DNA of 64,000 nt from Owenia fusiformis (lineage: Eukaryota > Annelida > Polychaeta > Sabellida > Oweniidae). Both the position numbers and the translations under genes were made by a program. Shown here in pieces: positions 1 through 11,400 of the stretch. Below the pieces are notes generated by a model. That model was not told where the DNA came from and searched no databases. It was given only the letters and a program-made list of their open reading frames with translations. Every line of letters starts with the position of its first letter. Position 1 is the stretch's first letter. The DNA is taken from positions 31,984,166-32,048,165 of the forward strand of contig CAIIXF020000011.1 in NCBI GenBank assembly GCA_903813345.2, given 5' to 3'.

Positions 1-245
1 GTAAATTATGGAATGTATCATATACAGACACTGTATTTAGACACAATGGCAAACAAATGTTAAACTGTGATGGGTAATAGTTATCCATTTACATCAGTAC
101 TCATTTTGTGATCAAATATATGTAATTTAGCTATTATAGATTTAAACATGTACAACTGAGTATGTCATAGAAGGTAGAAATATGTGTATCATATCATAAA
201 ATACATGTATCATATCATAAAGATAATCAAACTGTACTAGTTATA
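1..245. other. Intergenic AT-rich DNA, no gene seen
   Basis: This is AT-rich sequence with no convincing exon on either strand. It leads directly into the TA target site of the foldback transposon that starts at 246. Confidence 0.5.
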
Positions 246-1901
246 CAGGGTGATCATAAAGTAAGATCAAAAGTGCTCTAATTTTTGTAAACATTAATGA
301 ATCTGGCTGATTTTCTCTCAGAATGTTGATTTAATGATTATACATACGCAAGGTAAATTTCAACATATTACATTTAAATTTCTGCTTTCTATGGTAACCA
401 TGGCAACCAATGTCGAGGGTACCCAGAGCAGTCAAAAAAGAAAGGAAATATTGTGATGTTTTCTTTCTTAATGGTTTTATACATTGGAAATACCACCATA
501 TTTTGTTAAATTCAAAGCATTCTTATACATTCTTATTTTCTCAGATGTTTATTTTAGGTGTTCTATATATTTGCTATTATATCCAACACATTTCGGTGAT
601 GTTTAATCCAGTCCATTTACACATGTCTGAATGCAATTCGCAAGAAAAGACCAGAGTTGGTAGATCACTTCATCCTGCATTGGGATAATGCACCTTGCCA
701 TACAGCAAATTTAGCACAGAAGTAATCGGACAGCATGGGGATCAAACAACTAAACCAAACTGGGAATGTGCCCTAACTCAGCAGACATGGCTCCTGAAGA
801 TTTTTATTTGAATGGGGACTTAAAATCTGAACTCTGGAGAGAATTCCTCAAGACAGAAGAAGATCTGAAAAGGTGGTACGCGACAGAGCGTGTGTGACGA
901 GTAAAGGTGGCTTCACACATGTGTTCTTGGATTGGATTAAATGTCACTTAAAATGTGTTGAATGACAAATATAAAAAACACCTAAAATGAACATATGAGA
1001 AAATATGAATGTACAAGAATGCATTGAATGTAACAAAATATGGTGGTATTTCCAAAGTATAAAACCATTAAAGGGGTATTCCTTGCAAGACCATCTCTCT
1101 TCTTATATGGTAGCTATAACCATATACACACTTTGCAAGTTTATCAAAAAACAGAAAAATGTTTTGAAATGGTCAATATTGATCACTTAAAAATGTAGTG
1201 CTCAATTCCAGTAGGCTGCCATCTTTTAAAATTTCACTCAGGAAGTGATGTCATCGACTCCTTTGCATATAACATTAGGTAAGGAGCTATTAGAATTACT
1301 AAACCAGCTGAATATTTTTTTCAATTTGGTCTATGATTAAAATCCTTTTGATGATCTCTTCTTTAGTTCTTAGTTGACAACTCCTGAAAATATTTTTACA
1401 CAGAAGATAAGGGCTTCTTGTTTAGAAGTGATTTTGTACATGTACTTCTTTCCTATACTGTAATAGACAAGGTTATGACAGGTGAGAGTCAATGGCATCA
1501 CTTCCTGAAAGAAATCTGAAAAGATGGCAGCTTACTGGGAATGAGTACTACATTTTTAAATGATCGATATTGACCATATGAAAACATTTTCCCGTTGTTA
1601 ATGCTAAATATGTAAAGTATATATATGATTGTAGCTACCATATCAGGAGAGAAATAGTCTGGCAAGGAATGTTCCTTTAAGAAAGAAAACATCACACTAT
1701 TTTCTTTCTTTTTTGACTGCTCTGGGTACCCTCAACATGGGTTTCCATAGTTATCATAGAACGCAGAATATTAAATGTAACTTGGTGATATTTATTTTGT
1801 GTATATATAATTATTAGATTTTGTGAGACATTTTGTGAGAAAATGAGCCAGATTCATTAATGTTTACAAAAACCTTTTGATCTTATTTAATGATCACCCT
1901 G
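246..1901. mobile_element. TA-flanked foldback transposon (mariner-type ends), interrupted
   Basis: The ends are CAGGGTGATC at 246 and GATCACCCTG ending at 1901, each bordered by TA (244-245 and 1902-1903), as expected of Tc1/mariner insertion. The arms are long inverted repeats: 246-468 pairs with about 1690-1901, and about 1071-1260 pairs with about 1490-1685, leaving a loop near 1260-1490. The left arm is split by a second element at 469-1070. No intact transposase is encoded by the outer element, so it looks non-autonomous. Confidence 0.8.
469..1070 (+). mobile_element. Nested mariner-like element with degraded transposase
   Basis: This element has its own inverted ends: TAATGGTTTTATAC at 469 and GTATAAAACCATTA ending at 1070, so TA again borders each side. 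Roughly 75 bp of arm (471-546 versus 987-1068) pair. Between the arms, broken frames read WDNAPCHTANLAQ (about 680-718) and ADMAPEDFYL (781-810), which resemble the second and third catalytic-Asp regions of mariner transposases. The two motifs are in different frames and stops interrupt the region. It is a pseudogene, not an active enzyme. Confidence 0.72.
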
Positions 1902-4900
1902 TACATATTATGATTTCAAATATTTATGAGAAAGATAATCAAAATGCTATGTGTGATTAGCCTTATAACTCGCCATGATTTGGAAATATTATTATTATTA
2001 TTATGTTGAAAATGGAATATTTATCGAGGTAAACGCTTTCATGTTTTGAGATGGTGTATCAGGAATGTGTTAAAAGTAGTCTCGTAAATCTAATGAAAAA
2101 ATTGTACTCTGGAAATATCATACACAATGCATGTATATACAAGATTTGAGTTCAATTAATCTGGCCAGTGAATCAGAGCTGAATTTGATTAAAAATCATC
2201 CTTAAATATCAGAAAATTTGGAGAGAATATTAGTTTTTGTTCTTGAATATTATTTGTTAGATCCTTTGAAATGAATTGTCTGATTAACAGTGCCCACTGG
2301 ATCATCCAATATCCTTGGTCAACCCTTTTGTCTTACCATAGGCTTACAAAGCTATTTAATTTTAGAACAAATAGGTCTGGTCACCTGATCTTTTGGTAGA
2401 AATAATTCCCTCTAAACGGACAATTAATATGTAGGGGCTCTACTAAACTAGTCCAATAGTAATATAACATAAATATTGTTTAGTTTATACTCAGTAGACA
2501 TGAACAATATATGAATAATAAAAGGTCCTAGTCAATATTTTTATATGTAGCCTATATATTTATTTCCAATAAAGTATGTATACAAAATTACAATCGGAAC
2601 AACAGCATCAAGAACCTAGTCTCAATTCATTTATATTCTAATTCGCTTTAATTTATTTGAGTTTGTGCAGTAGATTCATAAGTCTAAATTCCATTTCTTG
2701 AAAATATTGAAAACCAATTTGTGTGACAGGCCCCTGAACATATTAAGTACTAATAATTTTACCTATCAGTCAAATACTCTCACTAACAACTGTCTCATGT
2801 GATCTATAGCAGTTTTAAATGTACAGGGTGTTCCGAAGGTATGGGACCCCCGCTAGGTAGACAAATTACCAATGTCTCCATATAGTATCTGTCATTTAAA
2901 GCTTATCCAAAGCTACATCGATTTACCAATTATCATAGTTGGACTCACAAATTGGAAAAACGTCTGCCTATACATGCTGTATTGATAGTGTTATGGTGTT
3001 GGGAAAGAGTAAAATCAAGTTTTAGATCACCAGCACGAAAATCTGTCTTGAATCATTGAGGGCCTATCGAATGTTTTTTGTTCTTGTTGTTATTTGTTGT
3101 GTTATTTGTTGGTACATGGAAAAAAGCATTCAATAAGTAAAAAAAATTGTAAATAATAAATAAGAATTTATTGAAGAAGATTATAGAGTACATTTTCACC
3201 CCCTTTATGTTTTCCATTATTTTATTGTCATTAAATCCATGGCATTTAACAGCTATGTATATTGCTTTAATTTACTGATCCACCAATTCTGTATGAGATT
3301 GCCAATTCAGATCTTCGCCAATACTCGTGTACCATGTTATCCTATGGTATTTTGATATATTTTCACAAAAGGACAAATTGGCCAAATTAAACCAATTTAC
3401 AAACTAGCATTTGATACAGCTGTACATCCAGACAAGGTTGCTTAATTGTACTTTTAGGCACTGTATGTCTTGTAGAATGGAATGGTATGGTATTTTAACA
3501 AAAGGTTCAACTTTACCATTGAAATGCCTTGCGCTAAATGTATGTGGGAAATATTGTGCTGCCAAAATTATAACCAGGGTTACAATGTAATACATGTACT
3601 TCAGAAAAAAGCAGTAAAAACTGTGTATATGAGATTGACTGAAATATTCATATTAGTGTTAATATTAGGGAAGCAAAATGGGTACTCAAAGATGTGATCC
3701 CAATTTGAGGTGTTTGCTTTTAAGAGGACAGGGACTCACATAGACAGGTTTTACTGTAAATATACAGTCTACCATTATTCATAAGGTGCTTATCGAAAAA
3801 TAAAATTTACTTGAAGTTATGTACTGAACATCAGTGACCAGAATTTGTAATAATTACTGAAATACATATTAGGGAGATTAGTCATTTTGAGGGAGATCAA
3901 TTTCAAGGGAGAAAGGTTAATATAGTATTGTAAATCGCATGACAAAAATTGATGTCCATACTGGTAATTACTGAATGGAAGCTTGTCATTATAACGCCCA
4001 TGGGCATGCCTAAGGCACTTTCTTTGATTAGTTTACAAATGTAATGAAGAAAGACAGAATGTCACTACAACACTTTCATAACAATACGTCCATAAAATAA
4101 TTACCAAAAGGTGTAATATTTTGGAACTGTTCACTGCCTATACCATTATGTGTAACCCTTTTGCATTATTTGGTTTTAACCCTGCTAGGATTGTATTGTT
4201 GCCTAAAAATTGTTTTATTATTTTAAAATCATACAATTCAAACATGTGTAGTACTATACATGTTCATCAAATGAATGCTTGTATACCAGTGTTAAACAAA
4301 GTAAAAAAATAGAATATTAGCATTTCTTTTTTATGGACACTACATTCTTTGGATAAATCTGCAAGTCCTACTGGGGTTAATCCATTAAGTTCAGCAATTT
4401 TGAATATCAACTGAAAACATTATTATACTGCAGTGTTGAGCTTTATACAACATACATATGTATTAGATATTATTTGATCTCTTTTTCATGAAACTACATG
4501 GAGGAAAGCAAATTCATGACAGTTATACCAAAGGCTTTAAGTGAGTCCATGGTAACACTAGTTTGGATCAAGTCTTAAGACCCCCTTCCCTCCCCCTATT
4601 CCACTTTCTCTTTCACTCCCAGGAGGTGAGGTGTAGGGGAAGGGGTTACAAAGGTTTGAAATAAACCTATGGTTATACAATGGGGAATTATAATGATAGT
4701 TAGAAATTGGGTCCACATTTACAAGAAAAATGCCACAGAACAAATGTGTTCATATTTCAAATTGACACAAACTGTATATTTTAGCTGTTATCGTACATAT
4801 ATGGCATACATAAATAAATAAATAAATGCGACATAAAGTATGTATTATTTGCAATAAAAAATAAAGAAGTATGCAATTATCACTATTGTTCAATGTTTTT

Positions 4901-4938
4901 ATGACGCTGTTTTTGGTACTGCGTGGAAGTTATGATAA
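1902..4938. other. Intergenic, no gene seen; one solitary mariner-type end
   Basis: About 3 kb of AT-rich DNA without a convincing exon. At 2821 the string TACAGGGTGTTCCGAAGG looks like one end of another mariner-type MITE, but I found no matching inverted end nearby. Short ATT and AAATA runs occur near 1990 and 4810. Confidence 0.45.
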
Positions 4939-6339
4939 CTAGATTTTGGAAATTGAACGAAGTTCAATTTCAGACTCCAGATCTAGACTTTTTTTAGCTG
5001 AATCATCCAGAATAAGCCGAATCATCCAGAATAAGCTGAGTCATCTAGAAAGAGATGGATAAATAAAATAGGAAGGCAGGATAGAATAGGAAAGAACGAT
5101 AGGATAGAATAGAATAGGAAGAAAGGATAGGATAGGATAGGAAGGATAGGAAGGAAAAGATATGAAGGAAGGATAGATAGGAAGGATAGGGTAGGATGAG
5201 ATAGGAGGATGGATGAATTTTTCAATATTTTCTTCTCTACTCTTGACTTTCTATCAGGATACCATCAGATCGATTTTTCTCGAAATTTCAAAACACTATC
5301 ACTTCCGAACCGGAAGTCGGATCGAAATTTGGTTTGCAGATTCGGATTCCTGACAAAATTCTACCCCTAATTCATAACTCATACGCTAAATTTGGAGATT
5401 TTTTATTTTGACCTACTTTTCGGACACGCCATAACTTCCGAACCGGAAATCGGATCGAAATTTGGTTTGCAGATTCGGATTCCTGACAAAATTCTACGCT
5501 TAATTCATAACTCATATATTCAATTTGGAGAACTTTTTATTTTGACCTACTTTTCGGACACCATATCTCAAAAGTGGGTCAAAATACTTTCTGACGGCAA
5601 AAGGCTAACACTATTAGCATATTCTTGGCTACATGTATACACAATTTCGAAGAATATAATTAAAGTGTAGTGTCAGAATCGAAAAAATAAGGAAAACCTA
5701 TGAATTTGACCTAGATTTTGACCTAGGCATTTCGGTGTCCAAATTGTGAAGCTAGATGGCTTTTGAGGTCCCCTTCTTTTAAAGGCTTTGATTATATGAA
5801 GCTGAACTCAGTCTATATTCCGTATTTTTCACTTCAAAAATATATTTTTTCCCATTGACTTAACATGGGCACCAAATTTAGCGATTTTTGAGTTTTCAAA
5901 ACGCCATAACTTCCGAACTGGAAGTCAGATCCGAATTTCGTTTTCAGATTCGGAATCCTGAGAAAATTTCCTATAAGACTAATATCCTGGACATTTGATT
6001 CGGAGAACTTTTTTTTGGACCTCGTTTTCGGACACTGATATCTCGAAATCGGTTTGAGATATCAAAAAACTAAATCGACCCTAGGTTTCCTACTTTTTTA
6101 TAAGGAACACAATGAAAAAAACCCGGATCAAAAATATTGAAGGACGACCGAGAAAATCGAAAAAAGTGACAAAGTACTGGATTTGACCTAGTTCTTGACC
6201 TTTGACCTAGATAAAAATTTGACCCAATTTCCGAGGAACTAGATTCTGGACCTAAATTGACCAAATGACTGACTTTACTGAAAACCTTATGGTTATTGAG
6301 AAAACTGGTTTAGAATAATAAGAATAAGAATAAGAATAA
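4939..6339. repeat. Composite repeat, copy 1 (microsatellite plus 133-bp minisatellite)
   Basis: The copy begins CTAGATTTTGGAAATTGAAC and is followed head-to-tail by a second copy at 6340. It contains in order a GGATA-type simple repeat (about 5050-5215), two 133-bp minisatellite units with the dyad CTTCCGAACCGGAAG (near 5305 and 5434), and a unique tail (about 5560-6300) ending in AGAATAAGAATAA. The small open frames inside, such as serine/proline/tyrosine-rich ones, are products of the simple repeat, not genes. Confidence 0.8.
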
Positions 6340-8286
6340 CTAGATTTTGGAAATTGAACGAAGTTCAATTTCAGACTCCAGATCTAGACTTTTTTTAGCC
6401 GAGTCATCCAGAATATGCCGAGTCATCCAGAATAAGCTGAGTCATCTAGAAAGAGATGGATAAATAAAAAAGGAAGGTAGGATAGGATAGAATAGGAAAG
6501 AACGATAGGATAGAATAAGAAAGAAGGATAGGATAGGATAGAATAGAATAGGAAGAAAGGATAGGATAGGATAGGATAGGAAGGATAGGAAGGAAAAGAT
6601 ATGAAGAAAGGATAGATAGGAAGGATAGGATAGGATGAGATAGGAAGGATGGATGAAGTTTTCAATATTTTTTTCTCTACTCTTGACTTTCTATCAGGAT
6701 ACCATCAGATCGATTTTTCTCGAAATTTCAAAACGCTATAACTTGGTTTGCAGATTCGGATTCCTGACAAAATTCTACCCCTAATTCATAACACATACGT
6801 TAAATTTGGAGATTTTTTATTTTGACCTACTTTTCGGACACGCCATAACTTCCGAACCGGAAGTCGGATCGAAATTTGGTTTGCAGATCCAGATTCCTGA
6901 CCGAATTCTACTCCTAATTCATAACTCATACGTTAAATTTGGAGATTTTTTATTTTGACCTACTTTTCGGACACGCCATAACTTCCGAACCGGAAGTTGG
7001 ATCGAAATTTGGTTTGCTGTTCCGGATTCCTGACAAAATTCTACTCCTAATTCATAACTCATACGTTAAATTTGGAGATTTTTTATTTTGACCTACTTTT
7101 CTGACATGCCATAACTTCCGAACCGGAAGTCGGATCGAAATTTGGTTTGCAGATCCGGATTCCTGAGAAAATTCTATACCTAATTCATAACTCATACGTT
7201 AAATTTGGAGATTTTTTATTTTGATCTACTTTTCGGACACGCCATAACTTCCGAACCGGAAGTCGGATTGAAATTTGATTTGCAGATTCGGATTCCTGAC
7301 AAAATTCTAGCCCTAATTCATAACTCATACGTTAAATTTGGCGAATTTTTATTTTGACCTACTTTTCGGACACGCCATAACTTCGGAACCGGAAGTCGAA
7401 TTGAAATTTGGTTTGCAGATTCGGATTTTTGAGAAGATTCTATTCTTAATTCATAACTCAAACGTTAAATTTGGAGAACTTTTTATTTTGACCTACTTTT
7501 CGGACACCATATCTCAAAAGTGGGTCAAAATACTTTATGACGGCAAAAAGCTAACACTATTAGCGTACTCTTGGCTACATGTATACAAAATTTCGAAGAA
7601 TATAATTAATCTGTAGTGTCAGAATCGCAAAAATAAGGAAAAACTTTGAATTTGACCTAGATTTTGACCTAGGCATTTTGGTGTCCAAATTTTGAAGCTA
7701 GATGGCTTTTGAGGTCCCATTCTTTTAAAAGCTTTCATTATATTTAGCTAAACTCAGTCTATATTTCATATTTTTTACTTCAAAAAAATCTTTTTTCCCA
7801 TTGACTTAACATGGGCACCAAATTTAGCGATTTTTGAGCTTTTAAAACGCCATAACTTCTGAACCGGAAGTCCGATCTAAATTTAGTTTTCAGATTCGGA
7901 ATCCTGAGAAAATTTCCTATATGACTAATATCCTGGACATTTGATTCGGAGAACTTATTTTTGGACCTTGTTTTCGGACACTGATATCTCGAAATCGGTT
8001 TGAGATATCAAAAAACTAAATCGACCCTAGGTTTTCTACTTTTTTATAAGGAACACAATGAAAAAAACCTGGATCGAAAATATTGAAGGACAACCGAGAA
8101 AATCGAAAAAAGTGACAAAGTACTGGATTTGACCTCGTTCTTGACCTTCGACCTAGCTAAAAATTTGACCCAATTTCCGAGGAACTAGATTCTGAACCTA
8201 AATTGACCAAATGACTGACTTTACTGAAAACCTTATGGTTATTGAGAAAACTGGTTTAGAATAATAATAAGAAGAAGAAGAAGAAT
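6340..8286. repeat. Composite repeat, copy 2 (expanded 133-bp minisatellite)
   Basis: Same order as copy 1: start CTAGATTTTGG, GGATA simple repeat (about 6440-6655), minisatellite, tail. Minisatellite units begin at 6841, 6974, 7107, 7240 and 7373, exactly 133 bp apart, after a truncated unit near 6720. Copy 1 has only two units, so the copies differ mainly by unit number. Just beyond, 8309-8335 is a hairpin AGACTCCAGATT/AATCTGGAGTCT that repeats the motif AGACTCCAGAT found near the start of each copy. Confidence 0.8.
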
Positions 8287-8308
8287 AAGAAAACTGACGA
8301 GAACAATA

Positions 8309-8335
8309 GACTCCAGATTTTCAATCTGGAGTCTA
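8309..8335. repeat. Short perfect hairpin
   Basis: AGACTCCAGATT and AATCTGGAGTCT flank a three-base loop. It sits just after the second composite repeat and 110 bp downstream of the C6orf118-like stop codon, so it would lie in or near that transcript's 3' end. Confidence 0.6.
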
Positions 8336-8447
8336 ATAATGTCTTCAAATTTTTTTTTTGCTTTTTGTTTTTCCTATAGCCTATGATTTGGACAGCATTG
8401 GATATTAAGAATCATCAAAAACATCTTAAATCTTGAAAGACCACAGT

Positions 8448-11400
8448 CTATGATATATAAAATTCCCATTTATCATCATCATCATCGTCGCTTTCATCTT
8501 CATTAACTGGTTCATCTTCTCCCTCAGAGAGATGTGGGGCTACATCTCCTGTTTCCCCCTGTGCAGTTCCCGCTACTTTGCTTTTCACACTTCTCACTGA
8601 AGATGCAGTAGACCTGCTACTGTCCAATGACATCACTCCATCGATTCTACGATTCACTTTCCTAGGACATTAAAGAAAACAAATATGAATGGTTATTAGT
8701 GAAACATTTCTCAGAATATCTTGAATTCAGGATTCTTGAAATTTTGAGATGTTCTTGGAAATTAAATCAAATTCAATTTAAGGATCCATAAGCTCAACAT
8801 TTCAAAGATGCAGCAAGATGATGTTCGAATCTTTGCAAGTTAATCTCATTATGGTTTGACAGGCCCGTAGCCAGAATTTTCCAAGGGGGGTTCACTTTTC
8901 CAAAAAATTCTAGGGGGGGGGGTTCACTTTGGCAAATTTGGCCAAAAATCACTCAAAAAATAGTCAGAATGGTGAAAAACTGCATGATTTTGAAAGAAAT
9001 TTTGGCCAGGGGGGGTTCGCCTGAACCCCTCGAACCCCCCCTGGCTACGGGCCTGTTTTATCTTCCCCACTTAACAACATCTGCAAATGTTGATTGATCA
9101 TTAACTTGGATTTCACTTGAGTAATTTTCACTAACAAAACCTTGGACACTACCTAATGTGAATCATAAAATAAAGGTACATTTGGAAATGACAGGCTTAA
9201 TAAATATAATGCTCTTAAGCTGTGCATCGAGGAAGACAATTGAATTAATGTAAATTACCAACACTGATACAAATGAAACTGCAAATTAAAAATTGAATTA
9301 CACATTTCTAAACTCGGTCTAGAGTTCAATGGAGTGGTATCGATATGGAGAACTTTTTGAACACATGTTTCTCTTAAACTAGTCATAAGAAAAATTGTTT
9401 TGTTCTTGGTATCATGTTTCCAGAGTGAAGTGAAACATCTTTCCGAACCTCATTGGAACAAACCGACATAAACACAACATGTTTAGGTCTCTCAATATTG
9501 TAATTGTACAAAGAAAATTTTGGTTGATTTTAAAAAAGTATCTTGTTAATGAAATAAAAGGTTTATCTTGATTTTTTTATCTCTTTTGGGGGGATTTTGT
9601 TTTAATTTTTTGAATACTTTTTTAAAATCAACCAAAAATTCCTTTGTCACGCGGTACAAACTTCGACCGTTAATTTGAATTTTTGACCTACCGGATGTTT
9701 GAAAATCAAGGATTACGAGTCTCGTACTGCACCTTTTTCTTAAAACTTGTTCCATTCAAAGCATAACAAAAATCCCTTTCTGTTGGTACATTATTCTCTT
9801 AAACAGAGTCCCTACTTCCAGCGGCATTTTGGTCCCCAGCTGTAAGAAGGCCTTCTAACAGCTTGGGACCAAAACGCTGCTAGAACGAGGGACTCTTTAC
9901 AATAAAGTAATGCACCGACAGGAAGGCAATTTTGTTTTGCTTTTAATGGTATACGTTTGAAGAAAAACGGTGTAGTATGAGACTCGCAATCCTTGATTTT
10001 CGAGCATCTGGTAGGTCAAAAATTCAAATTAACGGTCGAAGTTTGTACCGCGTGTTTGTATAACTATAATATTGAGAGGTCTAAAAACATGTTGTGTATG
10101 CTATTTTGTTTCAACAAGGTTCGGAAAGACATTTTATTTCATTCTCAAGAATTGGTAGAAAGGAGCAAAAACAATTGCACTAAAAAAACAAAAAATGTTT
10201 CCAAAAAAACAGTTATATAAAATATTTCTAAATAATTTTCGCATTAAATTGTAGTCAATCAGTCAACATTACATAAAATGCAGTGTTTTTTTTACAGAAT
10301 GTTTTCAATGATTGGTTTAAGAGAAAAACATTGTTGAATTCAGTTCTCCATATCAATACCACTCCTTTGAAACCTTTATGTATGTTTTTTGCTGATATCA
10401 CAATACTAAAAAGAACACTCCCTAGTAGATTTGGCAACTCTGATGCTCAGTTGGAAAGCCTGTTAATTTTTTTTCAATGACGTTCACAAATGAACAACAG
10501 GCTTTATTTAACACAAGGTCTAAAAAAGAAGTTGCTATTTCCAAACATTTGAAGGGGAGTGTACAATCAGGTGCATAATTATGAAGGTTTGCTATTGAAT
10601 GTGACGCTACTATGTCCCTGTATTTACCTGTGTTCTCTCTCTGATAGTTCAGCACCCTGAATAGCTTCCTTCAGGTCACCCTCTAATTCATTATTGCCCT
10701 TTTCAAAGAACTCATTCTGTTTCAGCAATTTCTGAACTTCAATCTGTAGATATAAATGGGAAAATAATAGAATATAGAGGTCTCTATGGAATATGTGATT
10801 TCCAGAGTACAAAGCTAAGTGGTCTATAGTTTACAGTTATAGCAGTATAACTTTTATGATAAAAAGAATTAATGTTACAATTCTATTGTGTTGATACATG
10901 GTTTTAGGGTAATGGCGATCAAAATGAGATGATTTGTAAAATAATATATATGCTGATGATTGGCAAATTGTGCCAGCTATGTTTCAGTGTAGAAACCTGG
11001 TCACCACTTCTTGGTATGACATGTACTCGTATGACATAAAATAGTATATACTATAGTCTCTTTTAGGTGCACATGTACTTACATCAGACTCTTTTATACA
11101 CTGCTCCAGGTGACCACAAACAGACAGGGGGACATATTTCTCATGCAGACCATCTCTGATCACCTTCATCTGGTCCAGTTTCTCAAGGATAGCTGTATGT
11201 AGTTCTTCTACCTGGTCAGATGGGTCAAGTTTTGTTTCCTCATGGTAAAGAGTGCTTCTCTTTGGTGGTTCTATAGCCTCAGCTTCTGCTAGGAGTTCAT
11301 TTGCCTCTTCTATGTCAGCATGCAGCCTTAAACACAAGATTGGTAGAGGGTACAACAAATGAAGTTATACCAATTTTGGGTTAAGAGGATAGGATGAGTA

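Noticed and set aside
5022-7616. Ser/Pro/Tyr-rich and 'FDLLFGHAITSEPE' frames
   Set aside because: They arise from the GGATA simple repeat and the 133-bp minisatellite; no splice or family support.
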